Source: Symmachiella dynata | Lineage (GTDB): Bacteria; Planctomycetota; Planctomycetia; Planctomycetales; Planctomycetaceae | Length of the DNA stretch: 64,000 nucleotides | Assembly: GCF_007747995.1 (NCBI RefSeq) | Contig: NZ_CP036276.1 | Span: 3,339,001-3,403,000 of the forward strand | Reading direction: 5' to 3' | Part shown: positions 44,302 to 54,830 of the stretch, piece by piece | How the letters are laid out: every line of letters begins with the position of its first letter | Numbering within the stretch: position 1 is the stretch's first letter | The notes under the pieces: model-generated | The model's input: only the letters and a program-made list of their open reading frames with translations | Database searches by the model: none | What the model was told of the DNA's origin: nothing | Program-made: the position numbers and the translations under genes

Positions 44302-44332
44302 TCACAACTGTGAAACCGTGTTGTGCAGCAAT

Positions 44333-44348
44333 TGGCACAAGGCTTGCA
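44333..44348 (+). promoter_or_regulatory. Sigma54 (-24/-12) promoter of the dab operon
   Basis: TGGCAC-AAGGC-TTGCA: the GG (44334-44335) and GC (44346-44347) are at the required spacing and both boxes match the consensus fully. The start would fall near 44359, about 75 bases before the GTG of dabA. Confidence 0.75.
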
Positions 44349-44433
44349 TCAATCGCCAATCCATCCGCTCTACCGAAACAGTGTGTCTCGGCATGGATGC
44401 CTTACAATCTTCATCACAATTCAGGGACGCACC

Positions 44434-47400
44434 GTGCCCACTTTGGAATCTGGCGACGAAACTTCTGCAGAACGTGATCAGAATTCTGTTCATTCCCAAT
44501 TGCGGCACATGGTCGAACACGCGGCCCACTTTCTCCCCGCTCAGGGCCCAATCGAAGTCTTCGTCCATCACAACACCTTGCATGCCTTTGAAAAACAGGA
44601 ATTTCATGCCGCCGTTCAAGCGGGGTATGCGCGCTATCGTGCAGAGCCGTACCTTTCGGAGCAGGAATTCCGTCGGCTCTACGAAGTTGGCCGGATTACG
44701 GACCAGGACCTGGAATTTGCTATCCTGGATGATCTTGGGGAGAAGCGAAACGACGAGATAAACGGTTTGGGGACGCGCGCCGAAATTCGATTCGCGATGT
44801 TGCGGCATACGATTCAAGTCGGGCCGGATGCCGAATTGCGGTGGATCGTTGCTGAGACAGACGCGCTGGATCGTTTTCGCGAAAAGACAACGCAAATCAA
44901 TCGCACGCGGATCATCTCCGCAGCAACAAAGTTGTTACAGGACGCCGACGGTCAAGAGAATTCGATCGTCGATATCAGCAGCTTGCTGTCGAAGCTGAGT
45001 GCCAATTCCTCCAAATGGACCGATGCAGAACGGGAGTCTTTTTCTCTGCATCTCTTGTGGCGTGTCTGTCTCGATGGCATAGGATCCTTTTCTGGGAAAA
45101 AACCAAACACGACAAGCTTCGTCCGTCCACGTGACTTGTTGCTGCATGCGACCGGAGAAGACATCGACCGAGACGTGCATGATGTGTTGATTCGGTTCTG
45201 TGCGGCATACGTTGATCAAGGGTACTCGGATTGGATACTGCCCAATCGTGAACAAGGTTTCTATGAATCGTTTCTTGCCTTGTATTCGGTTCAGGTTCGG
45301 GGAACGGACCGCTGGTTGCGGCAGCTGCCGGCAGAGCTCAAGACGCTCATTGATAACAAAGTGACCGCAGAAGCCTCGATCGAAAATTCGTTGCGTGAGC
45401 TTGGTATTCCGTTGTCGCAACGTGAAGAGTTCATCACCCAATCGCTGCTCGCGCTGGGGGGATGGGCCGGAATGATCTGGCAACTCGAATCGGGTGTGGA
45501 CTGGGTTGTGCATTCCATTGCGAAAGGATCTTTAGTCGGCATGCTGGCGGTGCAATTGATCTTGGAGAAGTACGCCGTTCGCAATCTCGGGGAGCATGTT
45601 TTTGGCAGCTGTTCCTCAATCAATAGTATCCTCGATTTAGCCCGCCAGCGTATTGCTGAGCCGAAACCGCTGACCATCGAGCGGCGCGCATTCCTGTTAT
45701 TTCAAGTCGCTCAGATGCTGGGCTGGACTCCGCTGGAGTTGCTCCAACTGACAGAAACCGAGTGGGCCGAACTCAGTGATGAAGTGGAAGGTTTTTCAGC
45801 AATTCATCGTCGCCGTGTTTTTCACGAAGCGTACGAGCGCCAATATCGGTTGGCGGCTCTTGATGCGTTCGCAGAGTATTCCACTCGTCTCAGGCAAGCG
45901 GATTCCACTTCAGACTCGCAGCGACCAAGCTTTCAAATCGTCACCTGCATTGATGATCGCGAGGAATCGTTTCGCCGACATTTGGAGGAGGTTGAGCCCA
46001 ATTGCGAAACTTTTGGCGCCGCAGGATTCTTTGCGACAGCGATTTACTATCGCGGCGCCGCTGACGGTTTCTACAAACCGTTGTGCCCAGGTGTCATGAT
46101 CCCTGACCATTACGTGCAGGAGGACGTCGGATACACGTTTGAAGGCGTGCATCGTGAACGCGCAGAACTGCGGCGGCGGCTTGGTTTGGCCAGTCGTGCT
46201 TTTCATACACGCAGCCGTACGTTCCTCGGCGGAATGATTACCGGGATCGTCGGGTCACTGGCAACGGCTCCCTTAGTTGCTCGCGTTTTGTTTCCACACC
46301 TGACGGCGCGGATTCGTCGACGATTCGGATCACTGCTTCAGCCACCGCTGGCAACCAAATTGCAGTTAGAGCGATACGAGAAAGATCCTGGACCAGATGA
46401 CGGACATATTGGGTACTCGACCGATGAAATGGCGGACGTGGTCTTGCGTTTGTTGCAGGATATGGGACTGACGAAGACCGAGGACTTTTCGCGGTTGTTT
46501 GTAGTTTGCGGTCATGGTTCTTCAAGCCTCAATAATCCTCACGAATCGGCCTATTGCTGTGGAGCTTGTGCAGGAAAACGCGGCGGACCAAATGCCCGCG
46601 CGTTTGCACAAATGGCCAACGACTGGCGCGTTCGTGCCAAGGTCTCTGCGCTGGGAATTGCGATTCCAGATGACACCATGTTTGTCGGGGCGTACCACAA
46701 CACCTGCGATGATTCGGTGGTGTTCTACGATCTTGATCGACTTCCCGCTTCACACCGTGAGGATTTTGAAGCCGCGCGCGAGTCGATCGAAGAGGCTCGT
46801 CGACGCAACGCGCACGAACGCTGTCGCCGATTCGATTCGGCTCCGCTGTCGATTTCACCCCGAGATGCGCTGCGGCATGTCGAAGCGCGCGCTCAGGACA
46901 TTTCACAAGCGCGCCCTGAGTACAACCATGCCACGAACGCGTTATGCCTTGTCGGTCGTCGTGCCTGGTCGCGCGGCTTGTTCCTGGATCGCCGCGCATT
47001 TCTGACTTCTTACGATCCGTCTCAAGATGATGACGAACATTCCATACTCCAGCGAATCCTCGCTGCCGCAATTCCCGTGTGCGCAGGCATCAACCTGGAA
47101 TACTACTTTTCCTGTGTGGATTACACAGCCTACGGGTCGGGTTCCAAACTGCCGCACAATATTGTTTCTCTGTTGGGAGTCATGGAAGGCACGTCGAGCG
47201 ATCTGCGAACCGGTCTTTACCAACAGATGGTCGAGATCCATGAACCGCTGCGAATTACCTTTCTGATTGAATCGACCCCCTCAGCGATGCTCGCGGTCAT
47301 GGAACGCAACACGTCAATCGACCAGTTGGTGCGCGGAGCCTGGGGGCACCTTGCTGTGATCGACCCGTCGACATCGCAGATCGAAGTTTTCAATGGCGAG

Positions 47401-47526
47401 GGTTTTCACCCTTACGAAACGAGTTCAACGAAATTGCCGCAAGTCGATTCATCTTTAGAGTGTTATCAAGGCTCGCGTGAGCATCTACCCTTCTTCTCGA
47501 TCCGTGAAGCAAGGGGAGCACAATGA
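44434..47526 (+). CDS. dabA: DabA, catalytic subunit of the inorganic-carbon accumulation complex (DUF2309)
   Basis: 1030 aa from GTG 44434 (AGGGA upstream); the frame opens at 44323 but crosses the promoter. DabA is a beta-carbonic-anhydrase-like zinc protein that, with DabB, drives one-way CO2 hydration and bicarbonate accumulation using the ion gradient. Zinc ligands match those known from Halothiobacillus DabA: Cys505 and Asp507 in [13 protein letters not shown], His694 in [11 protein letters not shown] and Cys709 in ESAYCCGAC, the last two 15 residues apart as in the model protein. It is longer than average but complete. Its stop overlaps dabB by 4 bases. Confidence 0.93.
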   Translation: MPTLESGDETSAERDQNSVHSQLRHMVEHAAHFLPAQGPIEVFVHHNTLHAFEKQEFHAAVQAGYARYRAEPYLSEQEFRRLYEVGRITDQDLEFAILDDLGEKRNDEINGLGTRAEIRFAMLRHTIQVGPDAELRWIVAETDALDRFREKTTQINRTRIISAATKLLQDADGQENSIVDISSLLSKLSANSSKWTDAERESFSLHLLWRVCLDGIGSFSGKKPNTTSFVRPRDLLLHATGEDIDRDVHDVLIRFCAAYVDQGYSDWILPNREQGFYESFLALYSVQVRGTDRWLRQLPAELKTLIDNKVTAEASIENSLRELGIPLSQREEFITQSLLALGGWAGMIWQLESGVDWVVHSIAKGSLVGMLAVQLILEKYAVRNLGEHVFGSCSSINSILDLARQRIAEPKPLTIERRAFLLFQVAQMLGWTPLELLQLTETEWAELSDEVEGFSAIHRRRVFHEAYERQYRLAALDAFAEYSTRLRQADSTSDSQRPSFQIVTCIDDREESFRRHLEEVEPNCETFGAAGFFATAIYYRGAADGFYKPLCPGVMIPDHYVQEDVGYTFEGVHRERAELRRRLGLASRAFHTRSRTFLGGMITGIVGSLATAPLVARVLFPHLTARIRRRFGSLLQPPLATKLQLERYEKDPGPDDGHIGYSTDEMADVVLRLLQDMGLTKTEDFSRLFVVCGHGSSSLNNPHESAYCCGACAGKRGGPNARAFAQMANDWRVRAKVSALGIAIPDDTMFVGAYHNTCDDSVVFYDLDRLPASHREDFEAARESIEEARRRNAHERCRRFDSAPLSISPRDALRHVEARAQDISQARPEYNHATNALCLVGRRAWSRGLFLDRRAFLTSYDPSQDDDEHSILQRILAAAIPVCAGINLEYYFSCVDYTAYGSGSKLPHNIVSLLGVMEGTSSDLRTGLYQQMVEIHEPLRITFLIESTPSAMLAVMERNTSIDQLVRGAWGHLAVIDPSTSQIEVFNGEGFHPYETSSTKLPQVDSSLECYQGSREHLPFFSIREARGAQ

Positions 47527-48917
47527 CAACCGAGTCAGTACTCCATTTGCTTGGTCTGATCGTGGTGACCACTCCGGCAGTCTTATTGACTGCACTGGGA
47601 CTCCCGTTCCTAATGGGAGTTCAATTGAGCGAAACCGCTCAGGCTCGACTCACAAAAGCGTGTGTCGCGACCGGGTTACTCGCGGCGGTGGCGATTCTGG
47701 GATTGATGCTCTTGACCGGTTCGCGGAATGTTCCGATTGAACTCGGCAATTGGGTGTCGATCGAACATGAGCACGAACACTTTCACTTTCACCTGAAATT
47801 TGTATTTGATCGTCTCTCCGTTCCGTTCGTGATACTTTCATTTGTATTGTGTGGCACTGTTGGTGCTTTCGCGACTGTCTACCTGCATCGCGAGAAAGGT
47901 TATGGACGATTCTTTCTGCTCTATGCGTTATTTCTATTGGGAATGGTCGTTTCGTCGCTGGCTGGGACAATCGAAACGCTATTTTTCGGCTGGGAGTTAG
48001 TGGGGCTGTCGTCGGCTTTGTTGGTCGCCTATTTTCACGAGCGACCGGGGCCGGTCCGCAATGGACATCGCGTCTGGACAACCTATCGAGTCGCCGATGC
48101 TGCTTTCTTGATCGCCGCTCTGACGCTCCATCATCTGACCGGAGCTGGCGATTTTAGCGGCCTCATGGGATCGGGAGCGTGGCCTGACGGTGTGGCCGCG
48201 ATCGGTTCCTGGCAAGCCTTGGCTGTCGGTTCCTTATTGTTGCTTGCGGCAGCCGGTAAGTCGGGGATGGTTCCTTTCTCCGGTTGGCTGCCACGCGCTA
48301 TGGAAGGGCCGACTCCCTCGAGTGCTGTGTTCTATGGCGCGTTATCGATTCATCTGGGGACCTATCTGCTGTTGCGCGTTAGTCCTTTGCTCGACGTCTC
48401 CTTGCCGCTGCGGCTTGCCGTGATCGCCCTGGGACTGGTCTCAGCAATCTTTGGAACACTCGCTTCCAGAGTGCAAAGTGACGTTAAGAATGCACTGGCA
48501 TTTGCGTCTTTGGCACAGGTGGGAATTATCACGATCGAAATCGGACTGGGCCTGCGGTATATCGCCTTGATTCACATGATCGGCCATGCCTGTTTGCGGA
48601 CTCTGCAATTGCTGCGGGCCCCCTCAGTACTTCGCGATCATCAAATGCTCGAAGACGCAGTGGGGCAACACCTGACCGGTGACGAAGTGAACCCGCCGCA
48701 ACCCGCAACCAATTTTCAGTTGTGGCTATACCGCCTGGCCCTGCAACGGGGCAACCTGGATGCATTTCTCGACGACTGGATTGTCTATCCGTTTGTGAAG
48801 ACGTTTCAGTTATTTGATTCGCTCGAACGTCGCTGGACCGACCTATTGTCAGGGGGGGCATCACGAGAATCCGACATGCTTTCGCCGTATAGCGATACGC
48901 TGGAGGACATGTCTTAA
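47523..48917 (+). CDS. dabB: DabB, NuoL-like proton-channel subunit
   Basis: 464 aa, about 12-13 membrane helices, with the proton-conducting signature of NuoL/MrpA proteins: [39 protein letters not shown] and [18 protein letters not shown]. Glu in GWELVG and Lys in AAGKSGM are the usual channel residues. A His-rich loop ([13 protein letters not shown]) sits near the N-terminus. DabB couples cation flow to DabA-driven CO2 hydration. Translationally coupled to dabA (ATGA) and to the next gene (TAATG). Confidence 0.9.
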   Translation: MTTESVLHLLGLIVVTTPAVLLTALGLPFLMGVQLSETAQARLTKACVATGLLAAVAILGLMLLTGSRNVPIELGNWVSIEHEHEHFHFHLKFVFDRLSVPFVILSFVLCGTVGAFATVYLHREKGYGRFFLLYALFLLGMVVSSLAGTIETLFFGWELVGLSSALLVAYFHERPGPVRNGHRVWTTYRVADAAFLIAALTLHHLTGAGDFSGLMGSGAWPDGVAAIGSWQALAVGSLLLLAAAGKSGMVPFSGWLPRAMEGPTPSSAVFYGALSIHLGTYLLLRVSPLLDVSLPLRLAVIALGLVSAIFGTLASRVQSDVKNALAFASLAQVGIITIEIGLGLRYIALIHMIGHACLRTLQLLRAPSVLRDHQMLEDAVGQHLTGDEVNPPQPATNFQLWLYRLALQRGNLDAFLDDWIVYPFVKTFQLFDSLERRWTDLLSGGASRESDMLSPYSDTLEDMS

Positions 48918-50362
48918 TGCCAGAACTTCATCTTCCGTGGCTCGAACTCTCGGTCCTGCTTCCAGTTCTCGGTGCCATCTGGGTCTCGATGCTGAAAGAT
49001 CGTGAACGGGCACGTATACACAGCATCGTGATCTGTATCTTGACGCAGATCTGTGCGACGGGTGAGTGGCTCGATTTTGCCTCGCTCGGCACTTTTGAGG
49101 CACACGATCATTGGGATGTCTTTCAGTTGATTCTGCATCGCGATGTGTTCGTGATTGACGAGTTGAGTGCTCCGCTGTTGCCGCTTGGTGCGTTGCTGTA
49201 TCTGACCACAGTGCTCACGACCTTGCGCACCAAAATCAATCGCTTCTCGTTCGGCTGGACGTTGTTTTCTGAATCGATCTTGCTGGCCACCTTGGCTTGT
49301 CGGCATCCCTGGCTGATTATTTTACTTCTGACGGTAGCGATCATTCCTCCGTTCATCGAACTGCGAAAGCGAAATCAAAATACCCGCGTGTTTTCGCTGC
49401 ACATGGGGTTGTTCGTCTTGCTGCTTGTTTCGGGGCAATTACTGGTCTCGGCTGATGCCAGTCCCACCAATCCGTCGATTATTGCTGGCTGTCTGCTGAC
49501 CGCCGGTGCCTTGATTCGCAGTGGAATCTGCCCGTTGCACTGCTGGATGACGGACCTGTTTGAGAAGGCGACTCTGGGGACCGCGCTGTTATTCGTGACA
49601 CCAATGACGGGAGCCTACGCAGTCATTCGGCTCGTCTTCCCCATCGCCCCCACATGGGCGCTACAAAGCATCGCCATCCTTTCGCTGATCACTGCCGTAT
49701 ATGCCGCTGGGATGGCATTGGTGCAACGCGACTCCCGACGATTCTTCTGTTATTTGTTTCTAAGCCACTCGTCGCTCGTACTGGTTGGACTGGAGATGGC
49801 CAAGCCAATCGGGCTGGCCGGCGCGCTTTGTGTCTGGCTGTCGGTCGGTATTTCCATCCTGGGCTTCGGTCTTGCGCTGCGAAGTGTTGAGGCACGAACT
49901 GGACGGCTGACGCTTGCCAACTTTCACGGACTTTACGAACACACGCCGTTTCTGGCGGGGATGTTCCTGCTGACGGGATTGGCAGCGATCGGTTTTCCCG
50001 GAACGATTGGCTTCATCGGCATGGAACTGCTCGTTGAAGGAGCTGTCGAAGTCTATCCAATGATCGGGATGGCCGTTGTTGTGGCGGCGATGCTCAACGG
50101 CATCGCGGTTGTCAAAGCCTACTTCCACATTTTTACGGGGACGCGACACACTGCTTCGATTTCACTGCGGTGTCGACCCGCTGAACGTATCACGATTCTC
50201 ATCATGGTCGTATTGATCATTGGAGGCGGAATCGTTCCACAACCAGGAGTTGAGTCGCGCTATCACGCCGCGAGAGGCTTGCTGGAACACCGAGAAATTC
50301 ACGGTGAACGGACAAACCATACACAGGCTTCGGAAACAGACGACGTATCCAAAGATCAATGA
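48917..50362 (+). CDS. Second NuoL/M-like membrane subunit of the dab operon
   Basis: 481 aa, 13-14 helices. It is related to proton-conducting subunits ([61 protein letters not shown]) but more divergent than DabB: Arg replaces the usual Lys in the [11 protein letters not shown] motif. It starts within the stop of dabB (TAATG), so it is part of the same complex or its assembly. Typical Dab complexes have only DabA and DabB; a third subunit here is noteworthy. It could also be the membrane part of a related NDH-like CO2 pump. Confidence 0.8.
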   Translation: MPELHLPWLELSVLLPVLGAIWVSMLKDRERARIHSIVICILTQICATGEWLDFASLGTFEAHDHWDVFQLILHRDVFVIDELSAPLLPLGALLYLTTVLTTLRTKINRFSFGWTLFSESILLATLACRHPWLIILLLTVAIIPPFIELRKRNQNTRVFSLHMGLFVLLLVSGQLLVSADASPTNPSIIAGCLLTAGALIRSGICPLHCWMTDLFEKATLGTALLFVTPMTGAYAVIRLVFPIAPTWALQSIAILSLITAVYAAGMALVQRDSRRFFCYLFLSHSSLVLVGLEMAKPIGLAGALCVWLSVGISILGFGLALRSVEARTGRLTLANFHGLYEHTPFLAGMFLLTGLAAIGFPGTIGFIGMELLVEGAVEVYPMIGMAVVVAAMLNGIAVVKAYFHIFTGTRHTASISLRCRPAERITILIMVVLIIGGGIVPQPGVESRYHAARGLLEHREIHGERTNHTQASETDDVSKDQ

Positions 50363-50406
50363 CTCCTACGGTCAAAAACCAAGATCGTTACAGGAATGAA
50401 TGACAA

Positions 50407-52407
50407 ATGAGCAGAGAAGAAAACAATGTTGTTGAAATCCCGCGCGGGGACGTGACCGGTTTCACCAAGTACTTAAAGAAAGACCTTATCTCCGGATTTA
50501 TGGTCTTTTTGATCGCTTTGCCGTTGTGTCTCGGTATTTCATTGGCGTGTGGGTATCCACCGATCGCTGGGATTTTTACTGCCATCATTGGTGCGGTCCT
50601 GACAACCTTCATCAGCAACAGTGAGTTGACGATCAAAGGTCCGGCCGCTGGATTGATTGTTATTGCCATTGAATGCATCGAGGATTTCGGTGGCGATGGC
50701 ATGATGGGCGGTTGGTCGGACGCAGATATGACGGCTTATCAGGCTGCACTTGCGGTCGGTGTGGCCGCAGCCGTGATGCAAATTCTATTCGGATTGTTCC
50801 GAGGTGGAATTCTTGGTGAGTTTTTCCCGATTTCAACTGTCCACGGAATGTTGGCGGCGATTGGGGTGATCATCATTATTAAGCAATTTCCAGTCGCCTT
50901 AGGGGTCTCCGCCGGTGGGGAACCGCTGGAAATGCTCGAGGAAATTCCGCATTACATCATGGAGGCCAATCCAGCAATCGCGGCCATCGGCATCGTCAGT
51001 ATACTGATCATGTTCTTCTGGCCCTTTGCCGGGAAACGCGTCGAATTCCTGAAGAAAATCCCATCGCCCATGGTCGTGCTGATCGTGACGATCCCCATGG
51101 GATTAGCATTTGATTTGCTCCACGAACACTCTTACACACTACAAGGGCATAAATATCAACTGGGTGAACAATATCTGGTCAAGATGCCGGAGCATATCTT
51201 TGGCATGTTTGATGATGTAACCACACCCGACTTCTCCGCATTGCGACAACTCAAAGCGTGGAAGTGGGCCATGATGTTTTTCATCATCGGAAGTCTGGAA
51301 TCTCTGCTCAGCGCTAAAGCCGTGGATTTGATCGATCCTTGGAAGCGCAAGACCAGTATGAACCGTGATGTGGTTGCCGTCGGTGTCGGAAACCTGTGTG
51401 CTTCTTGGGTTGGCGGTTTGCCAATGATCTCAGAAATCGTCCGCTCCAAAGCGAATATCGACAACGGTGCCCATACGCGGTTCTCTGACATGTGGCACGG
51501 CATTTTTCTGCTGGTGTTCGTCGCCTTGTTTCCCACATTTCTACATGAAATTCCACTTGCTGCATTGGCCGGAATGCTGGTCTACACTGGCTACCGACTG
51601 GCACATCCGACCGAGTTTATACACGTCTATCGCATCGGCAAAGAACAACTGGCCGTCTTTATGACCACGCTGGTCGTTGTCTTGGCAACTGACCTGCTCA
51701 TCGGCGTCGCGGCAGGCATCCTTCTGAAGATGGTGATCCACGTCGCTAACGGTGTGCCGATTAAGTCTTTGTTCAAGCCGTACATCGAAGTGCAAGAAAT
51801 CGACGACAATACGAGTCTGATTCTCGCGCGTGAATCGGCTGTCTTTAGTAACTGGATCCCTTTCCGTCATCAGATCGAACAAATCGGTCTCGTGCAGAAA
51901 CGGAATCTCATCGTCGATGTCTCTGACACAAAGCTTGTTGATCACAGTGTGATGGAGAAGCTTGACGAAATGAAACGCGACTTCGAGCAAGAGGGGTTAA
52001 CCTTTGAAGTTCGAGGGCTCGTCGCTTTGCAGCCACTTGCCAAAAATATCCACGCCGCTCGCAAGAGTGGCTTGGCAACCATGCGACGACTGACAATCGT
52101 TGCCGATGCGGACTTAGAACCGTGGCTGCAACAAAAAATTATCGAATTGGGTGCATCAGGCTATACATCGCAACCATGTTCCGGTGCCGGTCGAAGCGAC
52201 CTTGAAAATGGAGGAGTCGCGACAACCTCAAAAGTACGTATCGAGGTGGTCATGCCTGATGCAATCTGCGAAGGCGTTATTAAATATCTGCGGCAGGATG
52301 TACTCCCCACGCATCGCGTCATGGTGAGCGTCGAATTGGTCGATGTCGTCCGCCGCGATCATTTCGACTTGCTAGAAACTGAAGTCGATGCCGTCCAACA
52401 TCACTAA
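50407..52407 (+). CDS. SulP-family bicarbonate/anion transporter with STAS and PII (SbtB-like) domains
   Basis: 666 aa. The SulP membrane domain (residues 20-450) starts [20 protein letters not shown] and has [19 protein letters not shown] and [25 protein letters not shown]-like domain (about 455-550) has [20 protein letters not shown]. The last 108 residues look like a SbtB/PII domain: [31 protein letters not shown] at the T-loop place, then [10 protein letters not shown] and [16 protein letters not shown]. SbtB proteins switch bicarbonate uptake on adenine nucleotides. Its position, 44 bases after the dab genes, points to bicarbonate rather than sulfate as cargo. The PII call rests on pattern, not alignment. 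Confidence 0.85.
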   Translation: MSREENNVVEIPRGDVTGFTKYLKKDLISGFMVFLIALPLCLGISLACGYPPIAGIFTAIIGAVLTTFISNSELTIKGPAAGLIVIAIECIEDFGGDGMMGGWSDADMTAYQAALAVGVAAAVMQILFGLFRGGILGEFFPISTVHGMLAAIGVIIIIKQFPVALGVSAGGEPLEMLEEIPHYIMEANPAIAAIGIVSILIMFFWPFAGKRVEFLKKIPSPMVVLIVTIPMGLAFDLLHEHSYTLQGHKYQLGEQYLVKMPEHIFGMFDDVTTPDFSALRQLKAWKWAMMFFIIGSLESLLSAKAVDLIDPWKRKTSMNRDVVAVGVGNLCASWVGGLPMISEIVRSKANIDNGAHTRFSDMWHGIFLLVFVALFPTFLHEIPLAALAGMLVYTGYRLAHPTEFIHVYRIGKEQLAVFMTTLVVVLATDLLIGVAAGILLKMVIHVANGVPIKSLFKPYIEVQEIDDNTSLILARESAVFSNWIPFRHQIEQIGLVQKRNLIVDVSDTKLVDHSVMEKLDEMKRDFEQEGLTFEVRGLVALQPLAKNIHAARKSGLATMRRLTIVADADLEPWLQQKIIELGASGYTSQPCSGAGRSDLENGGVATTSKVRIEVVMPDAICEGVIKYLRQDVLPTHRVMVSVELVDVVRRDHFDLLETEVDAVQHH

Positions 52408-52424
52408 ATAAGGAGGCTGAGGGG

Positions 52425-52532
52425 ATGATGGGATTGAAAGCATTTCGATGTCATTTCAGTCCAGCTCATTCCATAACGACCGATCACCTTGTCTGCGCTT
52501 CTTCACGGAGTTCGCGAGCGACGGTGAGATAG
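52425..52532 (+). CDS. Possible small protein after sulP (35 aa)
   Basis: AGGAGG lies 8-9 bases before ATG 52425. The frame reads MMGLKAFRCHFSPAHSITTD and continues 15 more codons to 52532, running over the end of the convergent MBL gene. The strong ribosome site is the only support. Confidence 0.3.
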   Translation: MMGLKAFRCHFSPAHSITTDHLVCASSRSSRATVR

Positions 52533-53836
52533 TAGTTACGGGCTGTCGCATTGACCATTTTGTCGGCAAGCTTTGTCAGCGCCTCTGCTTTGATTCGCTT
52601 TGCCGTTGCGTCATCCTTGTTAATTGCTAACAAAGAATCAGCTAGTTGTGCGGCCCATTGATTGTCGTCTGTGGCAAGAGCTTCATTGGCTGCGGCCAAT
52701 AGCTTGTCCGTGCCTCCGGCGAGTTTTGCGATATGCTGTGCTTCTGATTTTGGTGAAAGTCGAAACAGATTCGTTGGGTTGCCATCGAACCAGCCCAGAT
52801 AGCCGTTGAAGACACTGCGGACGCCCCATTCTGGATGTCCGTAGAAGGGTTGCAAGTAGTCTTTATCGGCGAGGTTTTTGGGAAGTTGCACGTACTCGAC
52901 CAGTTCATCGGGCGTCATTCCCTGATTCATGCCCTCGACAGTTTTGTCGTGAATGAACTGAACAGCATCGCGATAGTCGCTGAGTACTTGCTGGACCTCC
53001 CCTGCTCCGAGAATCGGATTGGTGTGACCGCCGACAAGAGCAGCGGCATTGTTATCAGCCAACTTGCCAAGACTTTCGGCCCACAGGCGTACGCTGCGAT
53101 TGGGGGTCCCGCGAATTGCGTACAAATTGGGGAACGAACGGTAGAAATTATCTCCGGCAAACAAGACTTTGCCTGCCGGATACCAGACGAATAGCTGATC
53201 GTTGGTTTCGCCAGGTGATGAAACGAGTTCGAGCTCAATCCCCGCGACCTTGATTGTCTGTCGGTTGCTTTCGAGAAACTGCGTCGGCTGAGTGTCGTTT
53301 CTCGAAGCGAAAGCCTCACCGCCTCGTTTGGGATAGCGCACCGGTGCAACTCCGTTATTAATCCTTTGCTCCGGCGGCAACTTGAATCCCGCCTGCCTTG
53401 CCCCTCGGACGCGCTGAAACGTCACACCACCGGCGGCCAAGGGGAGTGCTTCGCTGCCGAAGTTTTTGTGAGCCCAGATTTGTGGACGGTCTTTTCCTAA
53501 GAACGCCGCCGCCCCGCCGGTGTGATCTCCGTGGCCGTGCGTAAATATGATCGCTTTGACGGGTTTATCGCTGATCTTGCGGAATTCTTGCATAATGTGA
53601 CTGGCGTCATCAAGCGTTAAACCCGTGTCAACAATTACCAGACCATCGTCGCCAACAATCATCGAAACGTTGGAGACACTGAAGCCGATTGCCGCGTAGA
53701 CATTGTCAGCCACCTTGATGATTTGTTCCTCAAATTGCTTGGATTGCTCCGTCAGCTTTTGAGTTGCTGGGTTCTCTTGCGCGAACAGCGGAGTCGCCAG
53801 GAGTAGAATCATCATGGAAAGATTCAACCGCGTCAT
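52484..53836 (-). CDS. Secreted MBL-fold hydrolase (alkyl/aryl-sulfatase type)
   Basis: 450 aa with signal peptide (LSMMILLLATPLFAQ). The metallo-beta-lactamase motif is FTHGHGDHTGGAAAFLG; further metal ligands are in VGGHTN and FAGDNFYRSFPNLYAIRG. The order (NLYAIRGTPNR, helical dimerisation region QVLSDYRDAVQFIHDKT, YGHPEWGVRSVFNGYLGW) is that of SdsA1/BDS1-type alkyl sulfatases, which cut sulfate from long-chain alkyl sulfates. The C-terminal SCP2-like domain is short. Its start overlaps the stop of the upstream cupin gene (ATGA). In this cluster it may act on other esters. Confidence 0.85.
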   Translation of the reverse strand: MTRLNLSMMILLLATPLFAQENPATQKLTEQSKQFEEQIIKVADNVYAAIGFSVSNVSMIVGDDGLVIVDTGLTLDDASHIMQEFRKISDKPVKAIIFTHGHGDHTGGAAAFLGKDRPQIWAHKNFGSEALPLAAGGVTFQRVRGARQAGFKLPPEQRINNGVAPVRYPKRGGEAFASRNDTQPTQFLESNRQTIKVAGIELELVSSPGETNDQLFVWYPAGKVLFAGDNFYRSFPNLYAIRGTPNRSVRLWAESLGKLADNNAAALVGGHTNPILGAGEVQQVLSDYRDAVQFIHDKTVEGMNQGMTPDELVEYVQLPKNLADKDYLQPFYGHPEWGVRSVFNGYLGWFDGNPTNLFRLSPKSEAQHIAKLAGGTDKLLAAANEALATDDNQWAAQLADSLLAINKDDATAKRIKAEALTKLADKMVNATARNYYLTVARELREEAQTR

Positions 53837-54720
53837 TTCTGGTCACTCCCTGGTTGAGTTGATTGGAGAATGTTGAACTTGCCCTTGGTTCGCACGTAGA
53901 TCATGCAGCCGTCTTCTGCTTCGCATGCAATCTGATGCTCCGCCTTATTTTGCGAACTAAAGTAGCTACCCGGAGCCATGGTTTTGGCGTCCGCTTGGCC
54001 TGACGCTTTGACTTGTGGCTGGCCCTGGATCACGACAGCACGGAAGGTTGAGTCGGGTGTCTGGATCTTTCCCGCAAATCCAGCCGGTAGCTTAATCAGA
54101 GTGCCGCTGATTTGGTCCTTCTGCGGTTTCCCCCAAAGAAAAGCGATCTCTGGTCCAACGGCGGAGGATGCCTGTGCGGGCTGGTCAATCCAAGATGTGC
54201 TCGATGCGTCCAGCCAAACGATATTGGATGCGTCCAGGTTGATCGGCCTTTCACCGTTGTCAGTCGCCTTCTCTGTTGGCAGAACGAGATAGGGACCTTC
54301 CTGGATCTCAACGTATGCTACGCTGGGACCTCGGGCAGCTGTGATATGTGGCTGCCCGACTGGCTGCGTCCAGTAGGAGCCCGTTCGCATCCACATCGGT
54401 TCACCTTTGGGGTCACCATTGAACAAGCCCCCGGAGATTACGACACCACGATACGTGATATTGTGAATATGGGGCGGCGACGAAAAACCATCCACGAACT
54501 TGACAAGAAAACCGGATGCGCCAGTGCCGGTTTGATCGCCCCAAAGCGTGCCAGCCTGCGGACCTTTATTGCCACGAAGAGGGTTGAGAGGTTTCCATTC
54601 GACCTCGGATGCCATGACGACCTTCGATCTGACCTCGCTTCCTGGCTCCTCAGAGACACCGTTTGGTACCACCGCACATAGATATGTAATTGCCAATGAC
54701 AGTGCCATAAAGTGCTTCAT
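53833..54720 (-). CDS. Secreted DUF4437 double-cupin protein
   Basis: 295 aa with signal peptide (FMALSLAITYLCAVVP). Two cupin barrels: the first with GFSSPPHIHNITYRGVVISG and WTQPVGQPHITAA, the second with SGTLIKLPAGFAGKIQ and AVVIQGQPQV. Layout fits DUF4437, of unknown function, often beside hydrolases. It heads a two-gene operon with the MBL hydrolase. A GACCGATC site lies 19-30 bases upstream. Confidence 0.8.
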   Translation of the reverse strand: MKHFMALSLAITYLCAVVPNGVSEEPGSEVRSKVVMASEVEWKPLNPLRGNKGPQAGTLWGDQTGTGASGFLVKFVDGFSSPPHIHNITYRGVVISGGLFNGDPKGEPMWMRTGSYWTQPVGQPHITAARGPSVAYVEIQEGPYLVLPTEKATDNGERPINLDASNIVWLDASSTSWIDQPAQASSAVGPEIAFLWGKPQKDQISGTLIKLPAGFAGKIQTPDSTFRAVVIQGQPQVKASGQADAKTMAPGSYFSSQNKAEHQIACEAEDGCMIYVRTKGKFNILQSTQPGSDQK

Positions 54721-54738
54721 ATCAGCCTTTGCTTTCTC

Positions 54739-54750
54739 GGGCGATCGGTC
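54739..54750. promoter_or_regulatory. TetR-type half-palindrome upstream of the cupin-MBL operon
   Basis: Minus strand GACCGATCGCCC; the first eight bases are identical to the operator upstream of the tetR gene at 57163-57174. The second half is diverged. Confidence 0.35.
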
Positions 54751-54830
54751 GTAGAACGTAGAGCTGAGTTATCGTTGGGAGTCTGTACTGGAAATTGCGC
54801 TGGTTTTGTGACTCGTCTGTTTGACAAGTT

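Noticed and set aside
52478-52488. GACCGATCACC as a fourth TetR site
   Set aside because: It lies at the 3' end of the MBL gene, not near a promoter, and an eight-base match is expected by chance in 64 kb.
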